From Pelagibius sp048268885 (GTDB lineage Bacteria; Pseudomonadota; Alphaproteobacteria; Kiloniellales; Kiloniellaceae): a stretch of DNA of 64,000 nt. The DNA is taken from positions 1 through 64,000 of the forward strand of contig JBLWUP010000031.1 in NCBI GenBank assembly GCA_048268885.1. Direction: 5' to 3'. Both the position numbers and the translations under genes were made by a program. Shown piece by piece: positions 8,309-17,339 of the stretch. Numbering within the stretch: the first letter of the stretch is position 1; each line of letters begins with the position of its first letter. The notes under the pieces were generated by a model that was not told the DNA's origin, did no database searches, and saw only the letters and a program-made list of their open reading frames with translations.

Positions 8309-9175
8309 CTAGTGCATCATGAAAACGGCGATCTTGGAGCGCTCCAGAATGCCTTCCGTCGCCCCGCCGAGGATGCGCTCGCGCAGGCGGCTGTGGCCGT
8401 AGGCCCCCATCACCAGGCAGTCGGAGCCCGCGTGGTCGGCCTGATCCAGCAACCCCTCGGCGATGGATTCAGAGCCCGGCGAATAGGCCCAGGTCTTGCC
8501 CTTGACGCCGTGGGCGCCCAGGAAGCGGGCCAGGGAACTCGGCTCCATCACCTCGGCGTCCTCGCGGGCGGTGATGATGACCACTTCGGCGGCCTGCTTG
8601 AGCAGCGGCAAGGCGGCAGAGGTGGCGACGGCGCCTTCGCGCGAACCGTCCCAGGCGATGGCGACCTTGCTGCCGAAACCCGGCTTGATCTGCGCCGGCG
8701 CCATGAGGACCGGGCGCCCGCTGCCGAACAGGGCGGCGTCGAGGGAGGCGGATTCGTCGCCCTCGATCAGCGAGGGGTGCGGCATCACGATGACGTCTGC
8801 AAGGCGGCCCCGGCGCTCGATCTCCTCGGGCTGGCGGCCCATCACCACGTCCAGGCAGACCGCGAACTGCCCGGGATCGGAGGCGTCTTCGGGAGCGACC
8901 TCGGGCAGGCCCGCGCCGCTGCACAGCCGTTTGTAGCTGGCCTCGACCGCCTCGCGCCGCTTGGCGTTGCTGGCCTCGACGGAGGCCATGATCTGCTCCA
9001 TGGCGGTGCCGGACATCCCTTCGCCCACGTAGGGCATCAGGTCGCGAGGGTCGTTGGCCACGTGCAGGAAATCGACCCGCGCGCCGAAACGCTGGCCCAG
9101 GTCGATCGCCGCGGCCATCGCCGCATCGCTGCCCGCGGCCCCGTCGGTGACGGCGAGAATGGTGGCCCAATCCAT
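8309..9175 (-). CDS. Universal stress protein, tandem UspA domains
   Basis: A 288-aa cytoplasmic stress protein with two Usp folds: ILAVTDGAAGSDAAM opens the first, KVAIAWDGSREG the second (about residue 160). The second ends in the ATP-binding G-x2-G-x9-G pattern (GAYGHSRLRERILGG), so nucleotide binding is expected there. The first domain lacks that motif. The start ATG at 9175 has GGAG eight bases upstream. Confidence 0.85.
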   Translation of the reverse strand: MDWATILAVTDGAAGSDAAMAAAIDLGQRFGARVDFLHVANDPRDLMPYVGEGMSGTAMEQIMASVEASNAKRREAVEASYKRLCSGAGLPEVAPEDASDPGQFAVCLDVVMGRQPEEIERRGRLADVIVMPHPSLIEGDESASLDAALFGSGRPVLMAPAQIKPGFGSKVAIAWDGSREGAVATSAALPLLKQAAEVVIITAREDAEVMEPSSLARFLGAHGVKGKTWAYSPGSESIAEGLLDQADHAGSDCLVMGAYGHSRLRERILGGATEGILERSKIAVFMMH

Positions 9176-9311
9176 GGCTGGCTCCTTATCTGGAATAATG
9201 AACTCTTGGAACTAAAGGACTGAAGCGCCAGTCCGTTACCCTGATGATGGAAGGACGAATAGTCCCGCCCGGCATTGACCTGCGTCAAGCCCGCCGCGCA
9301 GGAGGCCGGCT

Positions 9312-10253
9312 TCAGCCCGCCGGGCGGCCGCCGGCCTCTTGTCCCGTGGGCGGTTCATGGGGGTCCTGGTGGACGATGACCTCGGCGCCGGGAAAGGTCT
9401 CCCGCAGCACGTTCTCCACGTCGTCGGCGATGTCGTGCGCCTCGAGCAGGCTGAGGTCGGCATCGAGTTCGATGTGGCACTGGATGAAGATCTGCGGGCC
9501 GGAGGCGCGGGTGCGCAGGTCGTGATAGCCCCGCACGCCCGCGTGGTTGACGATGACCTCGCGGATGCGGCTGCGCTCCTCCTCCGGCAGCTCGCGGTCC
9601 ATCAGCATGTCGAGCGCCCCGGCGGCGATCTGCCAGGCGTTGTAGAGGATGTAGAGCGCGATGCCGATGCCGAAGACCGGGTCGATGAAGCGCCAGCCCA
9701 ACTGGGACGCCAGCACAAGGGCCAGGATCACCGCGCCGTTCACCAGGATGTCGCCGGTGTAGTGCAGTTGGTCGGCGCTGATGGCCAGTGAGCCCGTGCG
9801 GCGCACCACATGGCGCTGCAGGGTGACCAGGCCCAGGGTGGCGATGATGGAGAAGATCATCACCCCGATGCCGACCTCGCTGTTGGTCAGCGGCTGCGGC
9901 GAGAAGAAACGCTGGCCCGCCTCGATGAGCAGGAAAACCGCCGAGCCGGTGATGAAGACCGCCTGGCCGACGGCGGCCAGCGGCTCTGCCTTGCCGTGGC
10001 CGAAGCGGTGCTCGCGGTCCGCCGGCACCAGGGCATGGCGCACGGCGATGAGATTGACCATGGAGGCGGCGGCATCCAGCAGGGAGTCGATCAGGGTGGA
10101 AAGGATACTGATCGAATCGGTCATGATGAAGGCGACCAGCTTCACCACGATCAGCAAGCCGGCCGTGGCCACCGAGGCGGTGGTGGCGAGGCGCAGAAGG
10201 CGCCCGGCCTCTTCTCCCGTCACCCTTGCGTCGGACCGGCCCGGACTGCTCAT
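9312..10253 (-). CDS. Cation diffusion facilitator (CDF) family metal exporter, FieF-like
   Basis: A 313-aa inner-membrane divalent metal/proton antiporter. It has about six membrane segments. Metal-site residues are TLIDSLLD (Asp-x3-Asp, helix 2), HRFGHGKAEPL, and HYTGD (His-x3-Asp, helix 5), matching the Zn/Fe site of the FieF group. The C-terminal cytoplasmic domain has metal-binding His/Asp (IQCHIELDADLSL). The start codon is inside a four-unit 14-bp tandem repeat, and the gene follows pdxH on the same strand. Confidence 0.85.
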   Translation of the reverse strand: MSSPGRSDARVTGEEAGRLLRLATTASVATAGLLIVVKLVAFIMTDSISILSTLIDSLLDAAASMVNLIAVRHALVPADREHRFGHGKAEPLAAVGQAVFITGSAVFLLIEAGQRFFSPQPLTNSEVGIGVMIFSIIATLGLVTLQRHVVRRTGSLAISADQLHYTGDILVNGAVILALVLASQLGWRFIDPVFGIGIALYILYNAWQIAAGALDMLMDRELPEEERSRIREVIVNHAGVRGYHDLRTRASGPQIFIQCHIELDADLSLLEAHDIADDVENVLRETFPGAEVIVHQDPHEPPTGQEAGGRPAG

Positions 10254-10300
10254 GGGTGACTGCTCATGGGTGACTGCTCATGGGTGGCTGGTCATGGGTA
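10245..10300. repeat. Four 14-bp tandem repeats across the pdxH/CDF gene junction
   Basis: Units at 10245-10258, 10259-10272 and 10273-10286 are identical (ACTGCTCATGGGTG) and the fourth, 10287-10300, is a diverged copy (GCTGGTCATGGGTA). Read on the minus strand each unit carries an ATGAGC-type start. The pdxH stop codon is in the diverged unit and the CDF start codon is in the last one. Confidence 0.9.
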
Positions 10301-10921
10301 GAGTCGCTCCGTCGTCCAAGCATCGCCGGTGTCGGACTCGGCGCGGCTGTAGACCAGCCGGTCGTGCAGCCGGAAGGCGCCGTCCTGCCAGAATTCGATG
10401 AGCCGCGGCGTGAGGCGGAAACCGGACCAGTAGGCCGGCCGCGGCACCTTGGTGACGGCGTACTTGGCGGCGTACTTGGCGACGCGCTTTTCCAGCTCGA
10501 AACGGCCTTCCAAGGGCCGCGACTGCTGGCTGGCCCAGGCGCCGATCTGGCTCTGCTTCGCCCGGCTGCCGAAATACTCGTCGGCCTCCGCGTCGCTCAC
10601 CGGGGCGACCTCCCCCTCGATTCGCACTTGGCGGCGCAGGCTCTTCCAGTGGAACAGCAGGGCGGCCTTGGGCGTGGCCAGAAGTTGCCGGCCCTTGCGG
10701 CTCTCGTAATTGGTGTAGAACACGAAACCCTTCTCGTCATAACCCTTCAGCAGCACCATGCGGCATGACGGCATCCCGTCGGTCCCGACGGTGGACAGCG
10801 CCATGGCGTTGGGGTCATTGACTTCCGACGCCTCCGCCTCGGCCAGCCAGGCCGCGAAGATGCCGAAAGGATCGGTGGGGCGCTCCGATCTGATCTCCAT
10901 AGAACTGCTTTTCCCGGGCAT
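10292..10921 (-). CDS. pdxH: Pyridoxamine 5'-phosphate oxidase
   Basis: FMN-dependent enzyme making pyridoxal 5'-phosphate from pyridoxamine/pyridoxine phosphate. Family landmarks: NAMALSTVGTDGMPSCRMVLLKG, FYTNYESRKGRQL (FMN phosphate contacts), FHWKSLRRQVRIEG, and the C-terminal WSGFRLTPRLIEFWQ and LHDR...W...RLYP ending. The 209-aa length from ATG 10921 is typical; ATG 10900 (202 aa) is an alternative and neither has a strong ribosome site. Upstream in-frame sequence to 11131 has no homologous look. The CDF gene follows on the same strand. Confidence 0.93.
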   Translation of the reverse strand: MPGKSSSMEIRSERPTDPFGIFAAWLAEAEASEVNDPNAMALSTVGTDGMPSCRMVLLKGYDEKGFVFYTNYESRKGRQLLATPKAALLFHWKSLRRQVRIEGEVAPVSDAEADEYFGSRAKQSQIGAWASQQSRPLEGRFELEKRVAKYAAKYAVTKVPRPAYWSGFRLTPRLIEFWQDGAFRLHDRLVYSRAESDTGDAWTTERLYP

Positions 10922-11265
10922 GTGAAGCGATATCCGTTCCGGCGCCACCTTATAGCGGCCTCCCGACGGAGAAAATGCCAGAAAACCGGGGACTTGGCCA
11001 ATGCAGCCCCGAACCGGTAGGGATCGGGCCGGGATCGGGCCAGGACGGGGATGTTTCCGCCCCCGGCGCCGTAACATTTCGTGAAAACCCGGCGGTCGCC
11101 ATGAGATCGCCGTATTCTTGAGCCAAGTCATTCTCCGGGGCCGTCCCGTGGAGCTACCAATGGGGGAACCACCGCGGGGAACCCTTTAACGGGCCCGACC
11201 GTTGGGGACCTGTGAAACGGGGGCCCCTTTTGTCCAGAGCCCCTATGTTAAGCGAGGGTATCTTT
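10922..11265. other. Divergent intergenic region between pdxH and lipoprotein gene
   Basis: This gap of 344 bases should hold both divergent promoters. It contains a perfect 11-bp tandem duplication (GGGATCGGGCC at 11020-11030 and 11031-11041) and a G/C symmetric GGGGGCCCC followed by TTTTG near 11219-11232. I cannot identify clear -35/-10 elements, an RNA gene or a small ORF. Confidence 0.5.
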
Positions 11266-11742
11266 ATGAAACTTCGAGTCGTCATCGCCGCCGGCGCCAT
11301 CGCCTTGACCGCCGCCGCCTGTGAAAACAGCAGCCTGGGCGGCACCAAACAGACCATCGGCACCCTGGGCGGCGCCGCCGCCGGCGGCCTGTTCGGCGCC
11401 CAGTTCGGCAGCGGTTCGGGCCAGCTTGCCGCGACGGCAGCGGGCGCTCTGCTCGGCGCCTTCATCGGCAGCGAAATCGGCCGCACCATGGACGAGGTCG
11501 ACCGCCAGAAGGCCGAAACCGCCTACCAGCGCGCGACCACCGCGCCGGTCGGCGAGACCATCAGCTGGAGCAATCCCAACACCGGCAACAGCGGCACCGT
11601 GACCCCGACGCGCGAGGGGCAATCCTCGACGGGGGCCTATTGCCGCGAGTTCCAGCAGACCGTCATCATCGGCGGCAAGGAAGAGCAGGCCTACGGCGTG
11701 GCCTGCCGCCAGCCGGACGGCGCCTGGGAAATCCGCAATTAG
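11266..11742 (+). CDS. Glycine-zipper outer-membrane lipoprotein (17 kDa antigen-like)
   Basis: A 158-aa lipoprotein. Signal sequence with lipobox LTAAAC puts the lipidated Cys at residue 19. A glycine-zipper 2TM segment follows (IGTLGGAAAGGLFGAQFGSG and AGALLGAFIGSEIG, about residues 31-75). The C-terminal domain is compact with two Cys (YCREFQQT, ACRQPDGAWEI), as in rickettsial 17 kDa antigen relatives. ATG 11266 is chosen because the signal peptide starts there and AGCGAGG lies ~8 bases upstream. Confidence 0.85.
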   Translation: MKLRVVIAAGAIALTAAACENSSLGGTKQTIGTLGGAAAGGLFGAQFGSGSGQLAATAAGALLGAFIGSEIGRTMDEVDRQKAETAYQRATTAPVGETISWSNPNTGNSGTVTPTREGQSSTGAYCREFQQTVIIGGKEEQAYGVACRQPDGAWEIRN

Positions 11743-11873
11743 GCGCTTCCGGGCCGAAAGCCGGGGGGCAATTGAGCCCCTTGGGTGAGCGATTGGGAGG
11801 GGGTATTCTTCAGGGGATATCCCTTTCCCCGATTCTCCAACCCTAAACTTCCGGGGTCGCAATCGTAGAGCCT

Positions 11874-12785
11874 ATGCAGGATCCCTATAAGCTGCTGAAC
11901 GTCGACCGCTCGGCGTCGCAAGAGGACATCAAGCGCGCCTACCGCAAGCTGGCCAAGGAGTTGCATCCGGACATCAACCCGGGCAACGAGGCGGTCGAGC
12001 AGAAATTCAAGGAAATCTCCCAGGCCTACAGCATCCTGGGGGACGCGGAGAAGCGTAAGCGCTTCGACCAGGGCGAGATTGACGCCAGCGGCCAGGAGAC
12101 GCCCTTCAAGGGCGGCTTCTACCGCAACCACGCCGGCACCCGGCGCGGCGCCAAGTACAACCCCTTCGACTTCGGCGAAGACGTCAGCGCCGACGACATC
12201 TTCGCCGATCTGTTCGGCGCCAAGAACCGGCGCGTGCGCCGGCCCGGGGCCAACGTCTCCTACACCGTGCCGATCACCTTCCTGGAGGCCGCCAAGGGTG
12301 CCAAGAAGCGCATCAAGCTGGCCGACGGCAAGACCCTGGACGTGCGCATCCCGCCGGGCACCGAGGACCGCCAGACCCTGCGCCTGAAAGGCCAGGGCAT
12401 GCCCGGCGTCGGCGGCGGGCCGGCCGGCGACGCCCTGGTCGAGGCGCACATCCAGCCGCATGCCTTCTTCGAGCGCAAAGGCAACAACGTGCACGTGGAG
12501 CTGCCGGTGACGCTGCAGGAAGCGGTGCTCGGCGCCACGGTGACCGTGCCGACGGTGCACGGCAGCGTGTCGATGAAGATCCCGGCCGGCTCCAACAGCG
12601 GGTCGACCCTGCGCCTGAAAGGCAAGGGCATCAAAGCGCGCGACGGCGACGAGATGGGCGACCAGTACGTGAAACTGAAGGTCATGCTGCCGGAGCGCCC
12701 GGACCAGGAGCTGCGCGACTTCATCGAGAACTGGAGCCGCTCGCACGACTACGACCCGAGGCGCAAGGCGGGCCTCACCGAATAG
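11874..12785 (+). CDS. cbpA: DnaJ-family co-chaperone, CbpA type
   Basis: A 303-aa Hsp40. The N-terminal J domain (residues 3-68) has the HPD motif at 31-33 that stimulates DnaK ATPase. A short G/F-like linker follows, and then two C-terminal beta-sandwich client domains (SYTVPITFLEAAKG..., VELPVTLQEAVLGATV...). No CxxCxGxG zinc repeats are present, so this is the CbpA class, not DnaJ itself. The next gene encodes a CbpM-like modulator, supporting the assignment. Confidence 0.9.
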   Translation: MQDPYKLLNVDRSASQEDIKRAYRKLAKELHPDINPGNEAVEQKFKEISQAYSILGDAEKRKRFDQGEIDASGQETPFKGGFYRNHAGTRRGAKYNPFDFGEDVSADDIFADLFGAKNRRVRRPGANVSYTVPITFLEAAKGAKKRIKLADGKTLDVRIPPGTEDRQTLRLKGQGMPGVGGGPAGDALVEAHIQPHAFFERKGNNVHVELPVTLQEAVLGATVTVPTVHGSVSMKIPAGSNSGSTLRLKGKGIKARDGDEMGDQYVKLKVMLPERPDQELRDFIENWSRSHDYDPRRKAGLTE

Positions 12786-12859
12786 AATGACGCGGCCCGG
12801 CCAAGGCGGCCGCTGGACGGCGGGAACAGAGGTCAGGATACGAGGAGAACGTTGGGGCG

Positions 12860-13198
12860 ATGCTGGTGAAGTTCGACGAAGTCCTGGTCGCGGTCGATAT
12901 CGGCGCCAGCGAGTTGCACACCTGGATCGAGCAGAACTGGGTGCTGCCGGTGGAGGAAAACGGCGACTTCTTCTTCGACGACACGGACGTGGCGCGCGTG
13001 CGCCTCATCGCCGAGCTGCGCAACGATCTCGGTGTCAACGAGGACGCCATCCCCGTGGTGCTGCGCCTGCTCGACCAGGTCTACAGCCTGCGCCGCGCGC
13101 TCGCGGACCTGAACGACGCCATTCAGGAGCTGCCCGAATCGGCCCAGGAACAGTTGCGCGACTACCTCAGCGACGAAGACCAGCCCCCTTCCACGTGA
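12860..13198 (+). CDS. cbpM: CbpM-like chaperone modulator (MerR-like)
   Basis: A 112-aa protein with the MerR-related helix-turn-helix-like arrangement used by CbpM: LHTWIEQNWVLPVEENGDFFFDDTDVARVRLIAELRNDLGVNEDAIPVVLRLLDQVYSLRR. In Enterobacteria CbpM binds the J domain of CbpA and inhibits it; that role is transferred from the family. It starts 75 bases after the CbpA-like gene and is likely cotranscribed. Confidence 0.8.
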   Translation: MLVKFDEVLVAVDIGASELHTWIEQNWVLPVEENGDFFFDDTDVARVRLIAELRNDLGVNEDAIPVVLRLLDQVYSLRRALADLNDAIQELPESAQEQLRDYLSDEDQPPST

Positions 13199-13227
13199 AG
13201 CGCCGCGCCCGCAAGAGGGGCGCGATG

Positions 13228-13860
13228 CTACGGGTTGAGGGCCGCCAGCTTGGCCCCGAAGAGCACGAAGACGGTGCCGGTCACCCCTTTCAGCCAACGC
13301 TGGAAGCGGCCGCTGCGGGCGGCCCGCGTGAGGCGCGCGAAAAGCACGATCATGGCGGTGAACCAGACGGCGTTCAGCGCAGCGTGGAGACAGACCAGCA
13401 CAAAGGCCGACTGCACCGCCCCTTCACCGAAGGGAATGAACTGCGGGAAGGCGGCCAGATAAAACATCGAGACCTTGGGATTGAGCGCATTGGTGAGGAA
13501 GCCCTCACCGAAGGCCCTGACGAGGGGCCGCCGGCGGCGTGCCGGGGCGACCTCGGCGACGCTGGCAACTCCCCGCCAGGCTTCGCGCAGGGCCTTGAAG
13601 CCGATCCAGCAGAGATAGGCGGCGCCCAGCACCTTGACGACGAAGAAGGCTTCCGCCGAGCGCACCAGGATGAGCGAGATGCCGAAGATCGACAGCGCGC
13701 CGTGCAGGTAGAAGGCCGTGACGAAACCGGCAACGTTGGCGAAGCCTGCCTTACGCCCGGAAGTCGGCACGATTTTGGCGATCAGCACGCCGTTGGGTCC
13801 AGGCGACATGACCAGCAAGGCCGCCACGCCCGCGAACCCCAGAAGATGCAACAGATCCAT
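13228..13860 (-). CDS. LysE/RhtB-family amino-acid exporter
   Basis: A 210-aa membrane protein with about six membrane helices. The N-terminus LLVMSPGPNGVLIAK carries the family PGP motif, and TNALNPKVSMFYLAAFPQF is the second family signature. Exported substrate (homoserine lactone, threonine, lysine or other) cannot be inferred. ATG 13860 is preceded by GGAGCGGAGCGGG. It converges with cbpM. Confidence 0.88.
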   Translation of the reverse strand: MDLLHLLGFAGVAALLVMSPGPNGVLIAKIVPTSGRKAGFANVAGFVTAFYLHGALSIFGISLILVRSAEAFFVVKVLGAAYLCWIGFKALREAWRGVASVAEVAPARRRRPLVRAFGEGFLTNALNPKVSMFYLAAFPQFIPFGEGAVQSAFVLVCLHAALNAVWFTAMIVLFARLTRAARSGRFQRWLKGVTGTVFVLFGAKLAALNP

Positions 13861-13916
13861 CGCCCGCTCCGCTCCGATATCAGGATTCGAAGATAGCCTC
13901 TCAACAGACTCCGGCG

Positions 13917-15185
13917 CTAGCGTTCGTCTTGGGGGGCCGGGTGCAGGCGCGCGACGCCGTCGGGCGGCTCCTTGGCCGTCGCCTTGTCGATCAGGGCCGC
14001 CAGGCTCTTGCCCTTGACCCCGCTGCCCAGTTCGCCGGCCGCCGTGACGATGTCCTCGACGCCGTCCGGCCAGCCCTCGCCCGGCTCCAGCGTGAGCTCC
14101 AGGGCCCGCAGCAGGTCTTCCATGCTGGCCGCCGTCAGGTCGCGCGCCAGGAACCAGCGCCCGCCGCTGCGGTTGATGAACCCGTTGTCCTTCAGGGACT
14201 GCAACACCGAGGAAAGCTGATCCAGGCCGGCGGGCAGCCCGCGGGTCAGCGCCGTTTCCTTCAACACCGTGCCGCTGCGCGCCGCATTGCGCAGCCGGTA
14301 GAGCAGGGCCAGGGCCAGCGCCAGACGCTGGCCGGCGCCGCGACTGCCCTCGCCCAAACGGTCGACCAGGCGCCACTCCCGCGCCGCCGCGGCGATCTCC
14401 GCGCCGAACAACACCACCGCCCAGGAGAGGTACATCCAGATGAGGAAGATCGGCACCGCCGCCATCGCGCCATAGATCGCCTCGTAGGAGGGGAACTGCT
14501 TCAGGTAGAAACCGAAGCTGGCCTTGAGGCCTTCGAAGAGCGCCGCCGCCACGGCACCGCCGATGAGGGCGTGCAGGAAGGCGACGCTGCGCGCCGGCAC
14601 CACCATGTAGAGCAGCGTGAAGCCGGCCGAGGTCAGGAGGAAGGGCAGCAGCCGGGTCAGGCCGATGGCGCGATCACCGTGCTCCAGAACCGTCGTGGCG
14701 AAGCCGTAGCTGGACAGCGACAATGAGGCGCCGAGGAAGATCGGGCCAATGGACAGCACCATCCAGTAGGCCATGATCCGCACCATCAGCGGACGCGGTT
14801 CGGTCACCCGCCAGATGGCATTGAAAGCCCCATTGATGGCCGAGAGCAGCAGCACGGCGGTGAGCAGCAGCGCGCCCATCCCGACTCCGGTCATGGAGCG
14901 GGCGTTCTCGACGAAGGTGGCGATCTGGTCGCTGACCTCCACACCAGCATTCGGCACCAGGTTCTCGAACAGGAGAATCTGAGCCTGGATCCTCAGACCC
15001 TCGAAGGCCGGAAAGGCCGACAGCAGGCCGAAGCAGATCGCCAGCATGGGGACGATGGCCAGGAGGGAGGCATAGCTCAACTGCGTGGCGCTGCGCAGGC
15101 ACTGGTCACCCATGAAGCGATGCCCGCAATAGGCCGCAAAGCGCGCCAGATTCCGCAAAAACCCTGATAAATCCGGATTCTTCAT
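13917..15185 (-). CDS. YihY/virulence factor BrkB family inner-membrane protein
   Basis: A 422-aa protein of the UPF0761/YihY group. About six membrane segments occupy residues 20-290 (TQLSYASLLAIVPMLAICFGLL; LLLTAVLLLSAINGAFNAIWRV; IFLIWMYLSWAVVLFGAEIAAA). A soluble C-terminal winged-helix-like tail follows (TRGLPAGLDQLSSVLQSLKDNGFI). Function in the family is unsettled. ATG 15185 is preferred over an upstream TTG at 15218. Confidence 0.85.
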   Translation of the reverse strand: MKNPDLSGFLRNLARFAAYCGHRFMGDQCLRSATQLSYASLLAIVPMLAICFGLLSAFPAFEGLRIQAQILLFENLVPNAGVEVSDQIATFVENARSMTGVGMGALLLTAVLLLSAINGAFNAIWRVTEPRPLMVRIMAYWMVLSIGPIFLGASLSLSSYGFATTVLEHGDRAIGLTRLLPFLLTSAGFTLLYMVVPARSVAFLHALIGGAVAAALFEGLKASFGFYLKQFPSYEAIYGAMAAVPIFLIWMYLSWAVVLFGAEIAAAAREWRLVDRLGEGSRGAGQRLALALALLYRLRNAARSGTVLKETALTRGLPAGLDQLSSVLQSLKDNGFINRSGGRWFLARDLTAASMEDLLRALELTLEPGEGWPDGVEDIVTAAGELGSGVKGKSLAALIDKATAKEPPDGVARLHPAPQDER

Positions 15186-15357
15186 GATGTTTTCCCGGGT
15201 CCGGCCACCTTCCCCCAAAAGAGCCTCATTCTACAGCAAGAATCGGCGGAAATGTGGGATTATTGCGAGGTCACGGCGTTGACCCGCGAGGCCTTTGGTG
15301 TAGGATGCCGCACGTTTCGACACGCCTTTTTTATCTGATCTGCATCGAGGAACTGGA

Positions 15358-16197
15358 ATGACCGAGCCCCAACCGCTGATGGCCGGCAAACGCGGCCTTG
15401 TCATGGGCGTCGCCAATGACCGGTCCATTGCCTGGGGCATCGCCAAGGCCGCGCACGAACAGGGGGCCGAACTGGCCTTCACCTACCAGGGGGAAGCCCT
15501 GGAGAAGCGTGTGCGCCCGCTGGCGGAGTCGGTCGGGGCCGACAACGTCATGCCCTGCGACGTCACCGACGACGCCTCCATCGATGCGGTCTTCAGCCAA
15601 CTCGAAAAGTCCTGGGGCAAGCTCGACTTCCTGGTTCATGCCATCGCCTACGCGGACAAGGAAGAGCTGAAGGGCAAGTACCTGGCGACCAGCCGCAACA
15701 ACTTCCTGCGCTCGCTGGACATCTCCTGCTATTCGCTGACCGCGATCAGCCAGCGCGCCGTGCCCTTGATGAAGGACGGCGGCAGCATCCTGACACTGAC
15801 CTACTACGGCGCCGAGCGGGTCATGCCGCACTACAACGTGATGGGCGTCGCCAAGGCGGCGCTGGAGGCCAGCGTGCGCTACCTGGCCGCCGACCTGGGC
15901 GACCAGGGCATTCGCGTCAACGCGATCTCCGCCGGGCCGATCAAGACCCTGGCGGCCTCGGGCATCGGCGACTTCCGCCATATCCTGAAGTGGAACGAGC
16001 TGAACTCGCCGCTGCGCCAGAACGTCAGCATCGCCCAGGTCGGCGGCTCCGGGCTTTACCTGCTCTCCGATCTTTCGGGCGGCGTCACCGGCGAGGTTCA
16101 CCACGTCGATTCCGGCTACCACGTGGTCGGCATGATGTCCGTCGATGCCGCGCCGCAACTGGCCGAGCTGCTGAAGAACTTCACGCCTCAGTCCTGA
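15358..16197 (+). CDS. fabI: Enoyl-[acyl-carrier-protein] reductase (NADH)
   Basis: A 279-aa SDR-type enzyme catalysing the last reduction of fatty-acid elongation. Features: the FabI-specific nucleotide motif GVANDRSIAWGIA, and the catalytic Tyr159-x6-Lys166 (YNVMGVAK) rather than the ordinary SDR Y-x3-K. GAGGAACTGG precedes ATG 15358. It heads a run with aroC and a threonine aldolase. As FabI it would be the triclosan/isoniazid-class target. Confidence 0.95.
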   Translation: MTEPQPLMAGKRGLVMGVANDRSIAWGIAKAAHEQGAELAFTYQGEALEKRVRPLAESVGADNVMPCDVTDDASIDAVFSQLEKSWGKLDFLVHAIAYADKEELKGKYLATSRNNFLRSLDISCYSLTAISQRAVPLMKDGGSILTLTYYGAERVMPHYNVMGVAKAALEASVRYLAADLGDQGIRVNAISAGPIKTLAASGIGDFRHILKWNELNSPLRQNVSIAQVGGSGLYLLSDLSGGVTGEVHHVDSGYHVVGMMSVDAAPQLAELLKNFTPQS

Positions 16198-16240
16198 GGC
16201 CTCTTAAAACCCCACTCTTCCGGTAAGGGGCGACCCGCCG

Positions 16241-17335
16241 ATGGCAGGCAACAGTTTCGGAGAGATCTTTCGCTTCACCACCTGGGGCGAAAGCCACGGT
16301 CCCGCCATCGGCTGCGTGGTCGACGGCGTGCCGTCGCGCATTCCGCTGACGTCCGAGGAACTGCAGCACTGGCTCGACAAGCGTAAGCCCGGCCAGTCGC
16401 GCTTCACCACCCAGCGCCGCGAGCCCGATGAAGTGAAGATCCTCTCCGGCGTCTTCGAAGGGGTGACCACCGGCACGCCGGTCTCCCTGGTCATCGAAAA
16501 CCAGGACCAGCGCTCCAAGGACTACGGCGACATCGCCGACAAGTTCCGCCCGGGCCACGCCGACTATACCTACTGGATGAAATACGGCCTGCGCGACTAC
16601 CGCGGCGGCGGGCGCTCCTCGGCACGCGAGACCGCCATGCGCGTCGCCGCCGGCGGCATCGCCCGCAAGGTGCTCGACCACATCCTGCCGCAGCCGGTCG
16701 TCATCCGCGGCGCCCTGGTGCAGATGGGCCCGCACAAAATCGACCGCGGCAACTGGGACTGGGACCAGCTCGGCGAGAACCCCTTCTGGTGCCCTGACGC
16801 CAAGGCGGCCGCGGACTGGGAAGGCTTCCTCGACGGCATCCGCAAGGCGGGCTCCTCCACCGGCGCGGTCATCGAGGTGGTGGCCTCCGGCGTGCCGGCG
16901 GGCCTGGGCGAACCGGTCTACGACAAACTCGACGCCGACCTCGCCAAGGCGATGATGTCGATCAACGCCGTGAAGGCCGTGGAGATCGGCGCCGGCCTGG
17001 AAGCGGCGGCTTTGAGCGGCGAGGAAAACGCCGACGAGATGCGCCTGGAAGGCAACCGCGTCGCCTTCACCTCCAACAAGGCCGGCGGCATCCTGGGCGG
17101 TATCTCCAGCGGCCAGGACGTGGTGGTGCGCTTCGCCGTGAAGCCGACCTCCTCCATCCTGACGCCGCGCAAGACCGTGGACCGCCACGGCCAGGAGACC
17201 GAGATCGTCACCAAGGGGCGCCACGACCCTTGCGTCGGCATCCGCGCGGTGCCCGTCGGCGAGGCCATGATGGCCATCGTCCTGGCCGACCACCTGCTGC
17301 GTCAGCGCGCGCTGGCCGGCGACCTCGAGGCATAG
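16241..17335 (+). CDS. aroC: Chorismate synthase
   Basis: A 364-aa enzyme converting 5-enolpyruvylshikimate 3-phosphate to chorismate with reduced FMN. Signatures: GESHGPAIGCVVDGVPS near the N-terminus, YRGGGRSSARETAMRVAAGG (~residues 114-133), and RHDPCVGIRAVPVGEAM near the C-terminus. Length is typical. It lies 43 bases after fabI, an arrangement common in alphaproteobacteria. Confidence 0.97.
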   Translation: MAGNSFGEIFRFTTWGESHGPAIGCVVDGVPSRIPLTSEELQHWLDKRKPGQSRFTTQRREPDEVKILSGVFEGVTTGTPVSLVIENQDQRSKDYGDIADKFRPGHADYTYWMKYGLRDYRGGGRSSARETAMRVAAGGIARKVLDHILPQPVVIRGALVQMGPHKIDRGNWDWDQLGENPFWCPDAKAAADWEGFLDGIRKAGSSTGAVIEVVASGVPAGLGEPVYDKLDADLAKAMMSINAVKAVEIGAGLEAAALSGEENADEMRLEGNRVAFTSNKAGGILGGISSGQDVVVRFAVKPTSSILTPRKTVDRHGQETEIVTKGRHDPCVGIRAVPVGEAMMAIVLADHLLRQRALAGDLEA

Positions 17336-17339
17336 GGCC

